DNA from: Pelagibacterium lacus
Lineage (GTDB): Bacteria > Pseudomonadota > Alphaproteobacteria > Rhizobiales > Devosiaceae
Direction: 5' to 3'
NCBI RefSeq assembly: GCF_003345525.1
Contig: NZ_QQNH01000013.1
Coordinates: 1 to 64,000, forward strand
Length of the DNA: 64,000 nucleotides
In this document: positions 52,413 through 61,743 of the stretch, piece after piece
Numbering within the stretch: position 1 is the first letter of the stretch
Layout: each line of letters starts with the position of its first letter
Notes under the pieces: model-generated
The model's input: the letters and a program-made list of their open reading frames with translations, nothing else
Databases searched by the model: none
Told to the model about the DNA's origin: nothing
Translations under genes and position numbers: made by a program

Positions 52413-53843
52413 ATGAAGCAGGACGTTGCCAAAGTGCCCGGACCGTGGGCCGGGCTCTCGGTCAAGCTGATCACCGCCATCGCGCTGGTCATCCTGCTCA
52501 TTGAGATCGCCGTCTTCCTCCCCTCGCTGGCCAATTACCGCGCCGGGTGGCTGGAGGATCGGCTGCGGGTGGGCGGGGTGGCGGTGCGGGTGTTCGACGC
52601 GGTGCCCGACGTCATGGACCTGCCGGCCGAGATCACCGATCCGCTGCTCGAGGCGGCCGGGGCCATCGCCATCGTCTATCGCCGCGAGGGGCAGACCGAT
52701 CTCATCGCGCTGCAGGCGGTCAGCATGCCCGAGACCTCCCATCTCGCCGACCTGCGCGACCCCAACCCCCTGGCGCTGATCGGCGCCGCGCTCGACACGC
52801 TGGTGTTCGGCGGGCAGCGCACGCTGCGCATCGTCGGCTCGCCCCCGGGAGCGGGGGATTCGGTGGTCGAGGTGCTGATGCCGGAAAGCCCCTTGCGGGC
52901 CGATCTCATTACCTATGCGCGCAATATCGTCATGGTGTCGATCGTCATCGCGGCGGTCACCGCCATGGTGATCTACGTCCTGGCCGAGAGCCTGCTCATC
53001 GGGCCGATCAAGCGGCTGACCGCCTCGATGCTGGCCTTCCGGCAGAGCCCGGAAAACGGCACGCTGATCCTTGTGCCCGAGCCGGGGCGGCGCGACGAGC
53101 TCGGCGTGCTCGAGCGCACGGTGGCCGAAACCCAGGCCGAGCTGTTCGCCATGCTGCGCCAGCGCCGGCACCTGGCCGATCTGGGCCTCGCAGTCTCCAA
53201 GATCAACCACGATCTGCGCAACATGCTGACCTCGGCGCAATTGCTGTCGGACCAGGTGGCCAATCTCGACGACCCCCAGGTGCAGAAGCTGGCGCCGCGC
53301 CTGGTGACGACGCTGGACAAGGCCATCGCCTTCGCCCAGACGGTGCTCGACTATGGCCGGCAGCAGACCAGCCCGCCCCGCCCCCAGCCGGTCGATTTGC
53401 GCGCGCTGGGCATGGAGGCGGCTGTGGGGGCCGGGCTGGTCGGGCACACGACCATCGCCTTTGCCAACCAGGTGCCGGACGACCTTGTGGTCAGCGTCGA
53501 CCCGGACCATCTGGCGCGGGTGCTGGTCAATCTGTTCAACAATGCCCGCGAGGCGCTGGAAGCGGCCGGCCCGGCCATCGCCGGCCCGGAGGTGCGCTAT
53601 CGGGCGGATGCGGGCGAGGGCATGGTGACGCTGCTGGTCGGCGACAACGGCCCCGGCCTGCCCCCGCGCGCCCGCGAAAACCTCTTTATCGCCTTCGAGG
53701 GCTCGGCCAAGGCCGGGGGCACGGGGCTGGGCCTGCCCATCGCCCGCGAACTGGTGGAAGCCAATGGCGGCGCCATCGCGCTGCGCGAGGGCGAGACGGG
53801 CACGGTGTTCGCGATCACCCTGCCCCTGCCCGGAGCGGGCTAG
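52413..53843 (+). CDS. Sensor histidine kinase (orphan)
   Basis: 476 residues. TM1 at about residues 19-41, a periplasmic sensor of about 125 residues, TM2 about 171-191, HAMP linker, then the dimerisation helix LAVSKINHDLRNMLTSAQLL with His266, and an HATPase_c domain with N box LVNLFNNAREAL, G1 VGDNGPGLP and G2 GTGLGLPIARELVE. No response regulator is adjacent. It probably shares a transcript with the Lpd-like gene, which could hint at redox or respiratory sensing. Confidence 0.9.
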   Translation: MKQDVAKVPGPWAGLSVKLITAIALVILLIEIAVFLPSLANYRAGWLEDRLRVGGVAVRVFDAVPDVMDLPAEITDPLLEAAGAIAIVYRREGQTDLIALQAVSMPETSHLADLRDPNPLALIGAALDTLVFGGQRTLRIVGSPPGAGDSVVEVLMPESPLRADLITYARNIVMVSIVIAAVTAMVIYVLAESLLIGPIKRLTASMLAFRQSPENGTLILVPEPGRRDELGVLERTVAETQAELFAMLRQRRHLADLGLAVSKINHDLRNMLTSAQLLSDQVANLDDPQVQKLAPRLVTTLDKAIAFAQTVLDYGRQQTSPPRPQPVDLRALGMEAAVGAGLVGHTTIAFANQVPDDLVVSVDPDHLARVLVNLFNNAREALEAAGPAIAGPEVRYRADAGEGMVTLLVGDNGPGLPPRARENLFIAFEGSAKAGGTGLGLPIARELVEANGGAIALREGETGTVFAITLPLPGAG

Positions 53844-53919
53844 GCGGAGTGACTTGCAGCCAGGGCCAAGGCAGAGCGGGGCGTTTGGAAAAATGGTCGA
53901 AAACTTTGCCGTTCTTGCC

Positions 53920-53947
53920 CTTGCATTGGCGTGCAAGCCGGTATAAG
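53920..53947 (+). promoter_or_regulatory. Probable promoter of tRNA-Arg
   Basis: CTTGCA at 53920-53925 and TATAAG at 53942-53947 with a 16-bp spacer, resembling alphaproteobacterial stable-RNA promoters (CTTG-type -35). It ends about 53 bp upstream of the mature tRNA. Confidence 0.45.
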
Positions 53948-54000
53948 CGTTGCGCCTGCCGCTGGGGATCACCCCTTTTTCGCCACCGAAACGGCACTGC

Positions 54001-54077
54001 GCGCCCGTAGCTCAGCTGGATAGAGCACCAGACTACGAATCTGGGGGTCAGAGGTTCGAATCCTTTCGGGCGCGCCA
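54001..54077 (+). tRNA. tRNA-Arg (anticodon ACG)
   Basis: 77 nt. Acceptor GCGCCCG pairs with CGGGCGC, discriminator G, encoded CCA. D-arm GCTCAGCTGGATAGAGC, anticodon stem-loop CCAGA-CTACGAA-TCTGG with anticodon ACG, T-arm GAGGTTCGAATCCTTTC-type. It reads CGN arginine codons after A34 deamination. It marks the border with the lower-GC region to the right. Confidence 0.95.
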
Positions 54078-54181
54078 ATTTTCTTTCAATATAATCAATG
54101 ATTTATTGGAGCGGCACATTTAGCGTAGAGGCCGTTATTTATGCTGGGTCGCCACCAGGTCGCCACGGGTTCATGCAATCA

Positions 54182-55344
54182 TACCAAAACCTGTGGAATC
54201 TGACTCACGAGGGGTTTCTGGCTTGAGTTTGTCGTGATTCACCATCGCAAACGGTTGGAGGTTTGCGATGGCGGCGGCGGTGAAGCTTCGGGATGATTTC
54301 AGTTCTGTGCAGGTCCGTGCTTTTGCGCGAATGAGCAAGGATGCAGCGCAAGTCCGCCGCCTTCTGGCGATAGCGATGATCCTGGACGGTGGCAGCCGCA
54401 GCGCAGCAGCCCTGACCGGCGGGGTGACGCTGCAGATCGTGAGGGACTGGGTACTGCGCTTCAATGCAGACGGTCCCGATGGTCTGGCTACGCGAAAGGC
54501 CCCGGGCCCCGACACGATCCTCAACGACACCCACCGGCGCGCGCTGGCGGACGCCATCGAAGCTGGCCCCATTCCCGCAGTTCATGGCGTGGTGCGCTGG
54601 CGGATCATAGATCTCGTCCAATGGCTGTGGGACGAGTTCAAGGTGTCGATCAGCAAGCAGGCTCTGGGGCATGAACTGCGCACCATGGGCTATCGCAAGC
54701 TCTCGGCCCGACCGCGTCATCGAGGGCAGCGCCCTGAAGACATCGCCATTTTTAAAATAACTTCCCCGCGCGTCTGGCGCAAATCCGAAGAAGCCTGCCG
54801 AAAGGCACCCGGATAGAGCTGTGGTGGCAAGACGAAGCCCGGATCGGCCAGAAGACGCAGATCACCCGTCGCTGGGCCAAGCGAGGCACAAGACCTGTCG
54901 CGCCACGGGATCTGCGCCGGGCGTCGGCCTGGATCTTTGGCGCGATCTGTCCCGCAGAAGGAAAGGGTGCCGCGCTGGTCATGCCCCGCTGCAATAGCGA
55001 GGCCATGGATATGCACCTGGCCGAAATCAGCAGTCAGGTCGCGCCCGGCGCTCATGCCGTGCTTATGCTTGACCAGGCCGGATGGCACCTGTCGGGAAAG
55101 CTCACCATCCCCGACAACATCACATTGCTGCCGCTGCCGCCCAAGTGCCCTGAGCTTAACCCTGTCGAAAACGTGTGGCAGTTCTTGCGCGAGAATTGGC
55201 TCTCGAACCGCATCTTCTCGTCCTACGACAACGTCGTCGACCACTGCTGCCATGCCTGGAACCGCCTCATCGATCAGCCATGGCGCATCATGTCCATCGG
55301 ATTGCGCCACTGGGCGCATGGGTTCTAATCAGAGAGTCTTGGTA
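54182..55344 (+). mobile_element. IS630-family insertion sequence
   Basis: Ends carry TACCAAAAC at 54182-54190 and its inverted counterpart GTCTTGGTA at 55336-55344 (8 of 9 match), each beginning with TA, the dinucleotide target duplicated by IS630/Tc1 elements. The length of about 1.16 kb is normal. It lies 105 bp from the tRNA-Arg gene, next to a decayed dehydratase gene. Confidence 0.75.
54268..55328 (+). pseudogene. IS630 transposase, frameshifted
   Basis: The first frame (54268-54816) encodes the N-terminal helix-turn-helix half (VRRLLAIAMILDGGSRSAAA, LRTMGYRKLSARPRH) to about residue 163. It continues one frame back from about 54756 as FPARLAQIRRSLPKGTRIEL, with the DDE catalytic residues WWQDEARIGQ, VLMLDQAGWH and NPVENVWQFL, to 55328. 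The junction is TTTTTAAAATAACTTC. A standard -1 slip at the A run would read TAA, so a deleted base is more likely than programmed frameshifting. Confidence 0.7.
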
Positions 55345-55555
55345 TTACCGAGCACCGCCGGCCACCTGCTTTCTCAGGACAAGGAGTGCTGCCACCTCCG
55401 CTTATAACACCACGGTAACCTCAAGAGGTTGTCAAATGTCACCCAGTGCGGTCTATTCCCGATGGCTTTTGGGGGTATTTCATCGGTGAACCAGCAAGCA
55501 CTTTCATCGTTCATCTGGTCGGTCGCCGACCTGTTGCGCCCGTAATGGCGGCGAG

Positions 55556-55989
55556 ATGAACAACAATCCCTCCCCTGGCAACAAGGCGGGCGGGCTGACG
55601 ACCATCCTCGAAAAATCTTTCGCCGCTGCGGCCAAGGCCGAACCTGTGCGCGAACGTGGCTTTGTGTTCATGGATACGCCGGGCTTCGATCCCGTCTCGG
55701 CCACCGGACAGGTCGCGGGCGGAGCGAACATGCTATGCTTCACCACCGGCCGCGGCTCGGCCTTCGGCTGCAAGCCCGTTCCCTCGATCAAGCTTACGAC
55801 AAACTCCGCATGACCGAGGACATGGATATCAATGGTGGCGACATCCTCGAAGGGGTGAGCCTTGAGGATAAGGGCGCTGAGATTTTTCGGGAAATTCTCG
55901 CCGTCGCCTCGGGCAAGCGCACGAAATCGGAAGATCTCGGCTATGGCGACAGCGAATTTACGCCCTGGCAGATCGGAGCCGTGATGTAG
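55556..55989 (+). pseudogene. UxaA-family galactarate/altronate dehydratase, C-terminal remnant
   Basis: Residues [40 protein letters not shown] and [19 protein letters not shown] in one frame, then [20 protein letters not shown] and GYGDSEFTPWQIGAVM in another from about 55808. These are the C-terminal part of galactarate/altronate dehydratases. The remnant lacks the N-terminal two thirds, has an internal deletion between KSFAAAAKA and EPVRERG, and a frameshift before the final part. It is a decayed gene next to an IS. Confidence 0.85.
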
Positions 55990-56111
55990 TCAGGAGCAGA
56001 CGTTTCCGTAAGCGAGCTGTGCGGCAAGACCTGCAATGCCATCGCCACCCGACATGAAAAGCACGATGAAAACGAGCCGTGCTCGTCAAATAGCGGCAAT
56101 GGACGGGGATC

Positions 56112-56882
56112 TTATAGCATTTCAAGTTCGACGGTTCCCAATACGCCGAAATTTGCGATGAGATGATTTCCAGACGCTAGTTTTTGCGGAACTGTACTCG
56201 ATCCTGTACTCAAATATTGCCCCTCGCCCAAATCATAGCCCCGAGCACAGATCTCGTTTATCATTCCAATGGCGACGTCTAGGGGATGTCTCCATCTGTC
56301 ACCGGTATTCTGGGACGTTGGCTTTCCACCATCAATTGATGAATTGATTTTAACCTGCGCGAGATCTATGGTGCGCCAGTCGTGTATTTCAGGACCAGCG
56401 ACAAAGCCTGCTGCTCCGCCATTGTCGGCAATCTCATCATATGTGCCGCGTACCCGATCGCCCCACGTGTGAGTTCGGAACTGAGCGATTTCGATTGCAG
56501 GAAGAAGCACCAATGACGAGGCGATCTCGTCTTGGCCATACGTCCTATTGGCCGTAAATTGTCTTGTCACACGAAATGCAAATTCGCACTCGGCCTGCGA
56601 TCCCGGCAACGCCTCGTAGTGAATTTTCGCCGGAGACCGGTAAAAATGAGCGGCGGGCATGCGACCCGGAATTGGACCGTCATGACCGTGTTCGATTTGA
56701 ATGGTACGCGCTGCTGCGCCAACCTTCCATCCGATACTTTTCTCACCTGAAAGCTCAAAAAAACGATCCTGAACCGCATATGCGATTTGTCTGGACGGCA
56801 AGGGCTCGCTCAGCGCGATGGTTGTTTGCGTTTTCCAGGCATTTGCCAAACTGGCAGCGAAATTTTCAATCGGGAATGTCAT
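56112..56882 (-). CDS. 2-keto-4-pentenoate hydratase/FAH family protein
   Basis: 256 residues. IGWKVGAAARTIQIEHGHDG and PIPGRMPAAHFY match the MhpD-type N-terminal half; AECEFAFRVTR contains the metal Glu pair of the FAH superfamily, and the C-terminus has STGSSTVPQKLASGNHLIAN in place of the usual TGSLTGxxP. Members hydrate 2-oxopent-4-enoate or act on other 2-keto acids. Here, with a dehydrogenase, a glycerate kinase and a Tct importer, it probably processes a keto-deoxy acid from a sugar acid. AGAGG precedes the ATG. Confidence 0.75.
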   Translation of the reverse strand: MTFPIENFAASLANAWKTQTTIALSEPLPSRQIAYAVQDRFFELSGEKSIGWKVGAAARTIQIEHGHDGPIPGRMPAAHFYRSPAKIHYEALPGSQAECEFAFRVTRQFTANRTYGQDEIASSLVLLPAIEIAQFRTHTWGDRVRGTYDEIADNGGAAGFVAGPEIHDWRTIDLAQVKINSSIDGGKPTSQNTGDRWRHPLDVAIGMINEICARGYDLGEGQYLSTGSSTVPQKLASGNHLIANFGVLGTVELEML

Positions 56883-57001
56883 TAAATCGCCTCTGCGCTT
56901 GAACGCTGATGCAGAACCGCGCCCGGCAAGCGGGGCAATAAGGCACCCCCCTCCCCAGGCATAGGATTCCCTCCATGGCGGTCCGATCCGGCCTTCAATC
57001 C

Positions 57002-57808
57002 TCAGGAGATGGTGGTGCCGCTATCTGCCAAAAGAATAGACCCAGTGGTCATGCGCGACGCGTCTGAAGCCAAGTACAGAGCGGCCTCTGCAATATCGAT
57101 GGGCTCACCAATGCCCAATAGCTGGCGCGCAGTAACCTCGCCAACCACGCCATCGGCTGCCATCATTTTCATTGCGCGCTCAGTTCTGGTTGTCGCAGGA
57201 GCCACGGCGTTCACCCTGACTCCCTGTTTGGCATAAGCCACGGCCAGAGAGCGTGTTATGGCAGCCACGCCGCCTTTTGCCGCTGTGTAGCCGTCGCGAC
57301 CCGGAAAGCCCATCAGCGCCACATTGGACGTCGTATTGACCACCGCCCCTCCGCCGGACGCGATGATTGCCGGAATGCCGAAACGGCAACCGAGAAAGCA
57401 GCCGAACAGATCGAGCTTTATCGCCCGCCAGAATTCGTCGAGCGGAACGTCTACAGCGGTGTCGTCACGGATCGTTGAACCACCGGCATTGTTGTAAACG
57501 ATGTTAAGCTTGCCAAACTTTTCCATAGTCTGGTTGACGGCAAACTCAACGCGGTCGGGATCTGTAATGTCAGCGGCGATGGTGATTGCGGAACCGCCAT
57601 TGGCGTTGATCTCATCCACAACCGCCCTGCCCGCATCTTCCAAAAGATCGACAACGGCCACTTTAGCGCCTTCGGCGGCAAAAAGCTGCGCTGCAGCGCG
57701 ACCGATACCTGATGCGGCGCCGGTAATGAAGGCTACCTTTCCTTCAAGTCGGCCAGATGCCGAAGACTGCTTGCTGCGCTGAAGCATTTCGGAAGCCTGA
57801 GATGTCAC
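57002..57808 (-). CDS. SDR family oxidoreductase
   Basis: 268 residues from a GTG at 57808, chosen for the perfect AAGGAGG 8 nt upstream. Classical SDR: VAFITGAASGIGRAAAQLFA (TGxxxGIG), NNAG motif in NIVYNNAGGS, catalytic S/Y/K in TSNVALMGFPGRDGYTAAKG with YTAAK. C-terminal TTGSILLADSG. NAD(H) use is suggested by the Asp in VAVVDLLEDAG. Substrate likely a hydroxy acid or sugar acid derivative given the neighbours. It shares the 16-bp upstream motif with tctC. Confidence 0.85.
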   Translation of the reverse strand: MTSQASEMLQRSKQSSASGRLEGKVAFITGAASGIGRAAAQLFAAEGAKVAVVDLLEDAGRAVVDEINANGGSAITIAADITDPDRVEFAVNQTMEKFGKLNIVYNNAGGSTIRDDTAVDVPLDEFWRAIKLDLFGCFLGCRFGIPAIIASGGGAVVNTTSNVALMGFPGRDGYTAAKGGVAAITRSLAVAYAKQGVRVNAVAPATTRTERAMKMMAADGVVGEVTARQLLGIGEPIDIAEAALYLASDASRMTTGSILLADSGTTIS

Positions 57809-58265
57809 TAAAGTTTCCTCCTTAAAATGGAATTGTCGGCGCAGAGGCTGGCGCCGCACAGTGATATGACGATCTTCATCACATTACATATCAATGGCCA
57901 ACTGATGTCAACCAATGTCAATTATCATGATGTTTTATTGCAATCTCAGCGCAGCAAAAACTGCAAATCCTGCATCATATTGTATAATAATAACTATTTT
58001 GGATCTAACATTCCAGACCGTCGGAAAATTCCAGTCTCCAAAAGTGCTGTTTGGCATCATCCATAGGAAAAAAAACGCAAGATTCGCCAAATAATGAGGT
58101 CTTTATATCACGAAATAAGGCGGGGTCGGCGCGTCACACACTTTATTTGCCCACCTCATGGCCGCTATCGGCGGCCGACGACACCATGCGCGTGGCATCA
58201 CTTAAGTAGGGGCAAAAGATTCACACGCTTACCATGCAGTGATCTTGCCCAGCGATCGATTGGCG
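57809..58265. promoter_or_regulatory. AT-rich upstream region of the SDR gene with shared 16-bp motif
   Basis: About 450 bp without a gene, clearly AT-rich between 57880 and 58110. ATGATGTTTTATTGCA at 57927-57942 is identical to a sequence upstream of tctC (62935-62950), in the same orientation relative to the start. AATTATC and TTGTATAATAATAAC near 57990 could supply promoter elements. The part near 58100-58265 shows nothing recognisable. Confidence 0.55.
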
Positions 58266-59564
58266 CTAACGAACTAGGATTGCGCGAAAATCATTGACGT
58301 TGGTGCCGGTTGCTCCCGGTTCGAACAGATCGCCAATAAGGCTGAAGGCCGACCAGGAATCATGGTTGGCGAGAAATGCCTCCCCGTTCCCCCCGGCTTT
58401 GCGAATGCGAGCCATCGTTTCACCATCCGCAAATGCACCGGCATTGGTCTCGGATCCATCGATCCCGTCGGTATCCGCGGCAAGGGCCGCTATGTTTTGG
58501 CAGTTTTCGATTCCACAGGCGAACGACAGCAGAAACTCGGAATTCCGCCCCCCTTTACCGCACTTGCTATCGCCTATCGTGACCGTGGTTTCTCCGCCTG
58601 ACAAAAGTACAACCGGTCTTTCGAAAGGCCGATTCCAACGGGATATTTCACCAGCCAAAGCTGCGAAAACCTTTCCGACCTCTCTGGCTTCTCCCTCAAT
58701 CGAGTCCGAGAGGATGACGGGTTTGATCCCTTGCGCTTGCGCAACATTTGCGGCTGCCTCGAGAGAAACACGAGCGGATGCAATGACGAGGGCCGCATGA
58801 TTGGAAAACACCGGATCAGTCGGACCCCGTTCGGCATTTTCCTTGGTCAAATGCTCGATCACGCTGGCAGGCAATTTCAAATCGTAGTCATCAACGATAG
58901 CGAGTGCGTCGCGCGCAGACCCATGGCTTGGAACAGTGGGGCCAGACCCGATGATCGCGGGATCGTCCTCAACAACGTCGGACACAATGAGGCTAACGAC
59001 TGGTGCTGGCGAGGCCGCCAAAGCCAGCTTTCCGCCCTTGATGTCGGAAATATGCTTTCTGACGACATTCATCGCCGTTATCGGCGCGCCCGATGCAAGC
59101 AGGGCCCGGTTGACCGCAATTTCGTCTGCAAGAGACAGGTTCCCGGCCGGGCAAGGTAAGAGCGATGACGCGCCCCCTGAAATCAAGGCGACAACCAAAT
59201 CGTCTTCGGTGAGCCCCTCCAGGGCTTCAAATAGGGCGGCGCTCGCGGCTATGCCTGCCTCGTCCGGCACGGGATGAGACGCCTGGATGACTTTGACTTT
59301 CCGCGTTTCCGCGGACATTCCGTGGCGGTCGACAACGACCCCCTCCAATGGCTTGTCCCACAGCTTTTCGAAGGCCAGGGCCATTTTGCTCGCAGCTTTT
59401 CCGGCACCGACGACGACGGTCCGTCCTTTTGGCGCTTCGGGCAGGTAAGCCGCTATGGCCGCCTCTGGATCGGCCGCCTTGACCGCAGCATCAAACAGCG
59501 AAATCAAAAACCTTCGATCAGCCCCAAACACGGTTATGGCTCCCGTCGCTTTTGCAGAGTTCAA
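58266..59564 (-). CDS. Glycerate 2-kinase type protein (MOFRL/TtuD family)
   Basis: 432 residues. TVVVGAGKAASKMALAFEKL, SHPVPDEAGIAASAALFEAL, LISGGASSLLPCPA and the C-terminal MOFRL domain with VLLSGGETTVTIGDSKCGKG and AADTDGIDGSETNAGAFAD are characteristic. The family is annotated both as glycerate 2-kinase (GckA) and as hydroxypyruvate reductase TtuD of tartrate use. The former has biochemical support. It phosphorylates D-glycerate to 2-phosphoglycerate. It follows tctA after 61 nt and ends the tctCBA transcript. Confidence 0.88.
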   Translation of the reverse strand: MNSAKATGAITVFGADRRFLISLFDAAVKAADPEAAIAAYLPEAPKGRTVVVGAGKAASKMALAFEKLWDKPLEGVVVDRHGMSAETRKVKVIQASHPVPDEAGIAASAALFEALEGLTEDDLVVALISGGASSLLPCPAGNLSLADEIAVNRALLASGAPITAMNVVRKHISDIKGGKLALAASPAPVVSLIVSDVVEDDPAIIGSGPTVPSHGSARDALAIVDDYDLKLPASVIEHLTKENAERGPTDPVFSNHAALVIASARVSLEAAANVAQAQGIKPVILSDSIEGEAREVGKVFAALAGEISRWNRPFERPVVLLSGGETTVTIGDSKCGKGGRNSEFLLSFACGIENCQNIAALAADTDGIDGSETNAGAFADGETMARIRKAGGNGEAFLANHDSWSAFSLIGDLFEPGATGTNVNDFRAILVR

Positions 59565-59625
59565 TAGACCTAAAATTTACGATTATGGTGCCACCGGCTT
59601 GGGGCTGACTCTTAATTGCGGTGAT

Positions 59626-61128
59626 TCACGCTGCTTTGTCTTTGGCGAAACCCGACAGCACCTTCCTGATGAATTTGCTCTGGAAGCTAAGGGAAATAAC
59701 GATCAGAGCAATCAGGATCAGCGCGATTGGCCGCGTATAAAATGGCTCCAGGCTGCCGTTTGCAGCCAACAGACCTCTGCGCAGGCTTACATCCGCCATA
59801 CTGCCCAGAATAAGTCCGATTACCACGGGCGTTACCGGATATCCCAGCTCTTCCATCAGGTACACGCCCACGCCGAAAAGAAACATCATGTAGATGTTGA
59901 ACATGTTGAGCCCAAGCGAATAGGACCCGACAACCGCTAGGAATGCGACAATAGGCATAAGCACGGAAGAGGGAAGCCTCAGGACCTGCACCGAAAGTCT
60001 GGCCATTGCCAGTCCAAGCACCAGAATCGAAAGCGACGACCAAAAGAGCATCGCTGCGACCTGGGGAATGAAATTGGGAAACTCATGTGGCAGCATGGGT
60101 CCTGGCCGGATGCCATGGATGTTCAGTGCTCCAAGCAGAACCGCCGCTGCCGGAGAGCCTGGCACGCCCAATGTCAGCACGGGAATGATACTGCCACCAA
60201 TCGCCGCATTGTTGGCGGTCTCTGGGTTTATGACACCGTTGATATTTCCCGTTCCGAAGCTGTCCGGATCGCGGTCAAATTTTCGTGCAACGTCGTAAGA
60301 TGCCCAGGCGGCGATATCTTCGCCAACGCCGGGAATCGCTCCGATACCGACGCCCAAAAATCCAGACCGCAATACGCCGAACTTGGCTTGCCAAAGCGCC
60401 CGCCAATTGGGCATCAGATTGCCGATTCTGGTGACCACGCTTTCTTTCAGATGCTCGTTGCGCAAGACGCGAAAGATTTGAGGCAGCGCAAATCCGCCAA
60501 GAATGACCGGCACGATTTCGATACCTCCGGCCAGGGCAGGATTTCCGAATGTGAAGCGCTGGTAGCCAAGGATCGGCTCGATGCCGATCGCGGCGATCAA
60601 CAAACCGATCACCCCTGCGATCCAACCCTTGATGGGAAGATCGGGTGAGGTGAGCGATCCGCAGATCAGCACACCAAATAATGCAATCAGAAAAAACTCG
60701 ACAGAGGTGACATTTAGCGCCAGCGAGACCAGCAGGGGCGAAACGGCGACGAGTGCCAGAAGGCCGAAGATCGTGCCGATGACGCTCGCAATGGTGCTGG
60801 TGGCAATCGCTTGCCCGCCCAACCCTTTCTTGGCCAGCGGATACCCATCGATCGCGGTTGCCGCGCCGGCGGCCGAGCCGGGTATACCCAGCAAAATCGA
60901 AGAATGCGATGGGGCGTAGATCGCGCCCACATAGACAGCGATGATCGCCATCAGCGCCAACTCGACGTTCAGGCCGAAGGTCAATGTGCTCAAAAGCGCT
61001 ACGGCAAGTGTCGCGGTCAAGCCGGGAAGAACACCAAAAACGATCCCTATGAAGGTCGAGCCCACCAAAACGCCAAGGTTCAGGGGCGTTGCAAGCTCAA
61101 TTATTTGGCTCAGAAAGGATTGAAACAT
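59626..61128 (-). CDS. tctA: Tripartite tricarboxylate transporter permease TctA
   Basis: 500 residues, about twelve hydrophobic segments. TctA family: NLGVLVGSTFIGIVFGVLPG, HSSILLGIPGSAAGAATAID, and GINGVINPETANNAAIGGSI-type motif (GNINGVINPETANNAAIGGS). It is the large channel subunit. Same unit as tctB (21 nt gap) and tctC. Confidence 0.93.
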   Translation of the reverse strand: MFQSFLSQIIELATPLNLGVLVGSTFIGIVFGVLPGLTATLAVALLSTLTFGLNVELALMAIIAVYVGAIYAPSHSSILLGIPGSAAGAATAIDGYPLAKKGLGGQAIATSTIASVIGTIFGLLALVAVSPLLVSLALNVTSVEFFLIALFGVLICGSLTSPDLPIKGWIAGVIGLLIAAIGIEPILGYQRFTFGNPALAGGIEIVPVILGGFALPQIFRVLRNEHLKESVVTRIGNLMPNWRALWQAKFGVLRSGFLGVGIGAIPGVGEDIAAWASYDVARKFDRDPDSFGTGNINGVINPETANNAAIGGSIIPVLTLGVPGSPAAAVLLGALNIHGIRPGPMLPHEFPNFIPQVAAMLFWSSLSILVLGLAMARLSVQVLRLPSSVLMPIVAFLAVVGSYSLGLNMFNIYMMFLFGVGVYLMEELGYPVTPVVIGLILGSMADVSLRRGLLAANGSLEPFYTRPIALILIALIVISLSFQSKFIRKVLSGFAKDKAA

Positions 61129-61149
61129 TTGTTCGCTCTGACTCTGCGT

Positions 61150-61677
61150 CTACGGCATAGGGACGTAGAAATAGGTTTCGAATACAAAGGCCACGGCCAG
61201 CGGAATAAGCACGGAAATGGCGAGTGATATCGGCACCCTGTGCGCCAATTTCATCCCAGGTTCGGGGAACCAGAACAGTGCTATGAAAACGAAAAGGAAA
61301 ACTGCGCTGACAATCCAAAACTCAGCGAGGCCAATACCGACGAATATGTAAAGTCCCACGAGAAGCATAGCAATGACGACGCGATGCACCGGATGGTTCG
61401 TCGGCAAATTACGCATCCAGCCACGGAACATTGTTCCTATATCGCCGATCCCGACTTCCCTGACTGCGTTCCAAAGCACAAAGCTGCTGAATACAACGAG
61501 AAAAAAGCCAAGCGTTGCGGGATACAATCCCGGCGACAGGTACCATTGGACGGCTCCGCTCGCGCTTCGTGGCGCCCAAGGCATTTGGCTGGCGGCGATC
61601 AATACAACGATACCAAAACAAATCATCGCAAAGGAAACGACGATATCCATCTTTCGTCTGGCGCGATGCGGCAGCAT
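61150..61677 (-). CDS. tctB: Tripartite tricarboxylate transporter TctB
   Basis: 175 residues from the ATG at 61677 (GGGAG upstream; the ATG at 61716 has none). Four hydrophobic segments: VSFAMICFGIVVLIAASQMP, LYPATLGFFLVVFSSFVLW, VVIAMLLVGLYIFVGIGLAE, VPISLAISVLIPLAVAFVFE. It is poorly conserved but always sits between tctC and tctA in such units. Confidence 0.87.
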   Translation of the reverse strand: MLPHRARRKMDIVVSFAMICFGIVVLIAASQMPWAPRSASGAVQWYLSPGLYPATLGFFLVVFSSFVLWNAVREVGIGDIGTMFRGWMRNLPTNHPVHRVVIAMLLVGLYIFVGIGLAEFWIVSAVFLFVFIALFWFPEPGMKLAHRVPISLAISVLIPLAVAFVFETYFYVPMP

Positions 61678-61743
61678 TCTCTTCTCCCTAAACTCAGCGG
61701 AGGGGACAGGTGGCAAGGCAAAGCCCCGCCACCTGACTCTACC

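Noticed and set aside
54078-54181. Integrase or prophage at the tRNA-Arg gene
   Set aside because: No tyrosine recombinase motifs can be read in any frame in this segment or elsewhere in the right-hand region.
54268-55328. Programmed -1 frameshift of the IS630 transposase
   Set aside because: The -1 frame contains TAA at 54753-54755, at the only slippery stretch, so normal tandem slippage would terminate. A base deletion is the simpler reading.
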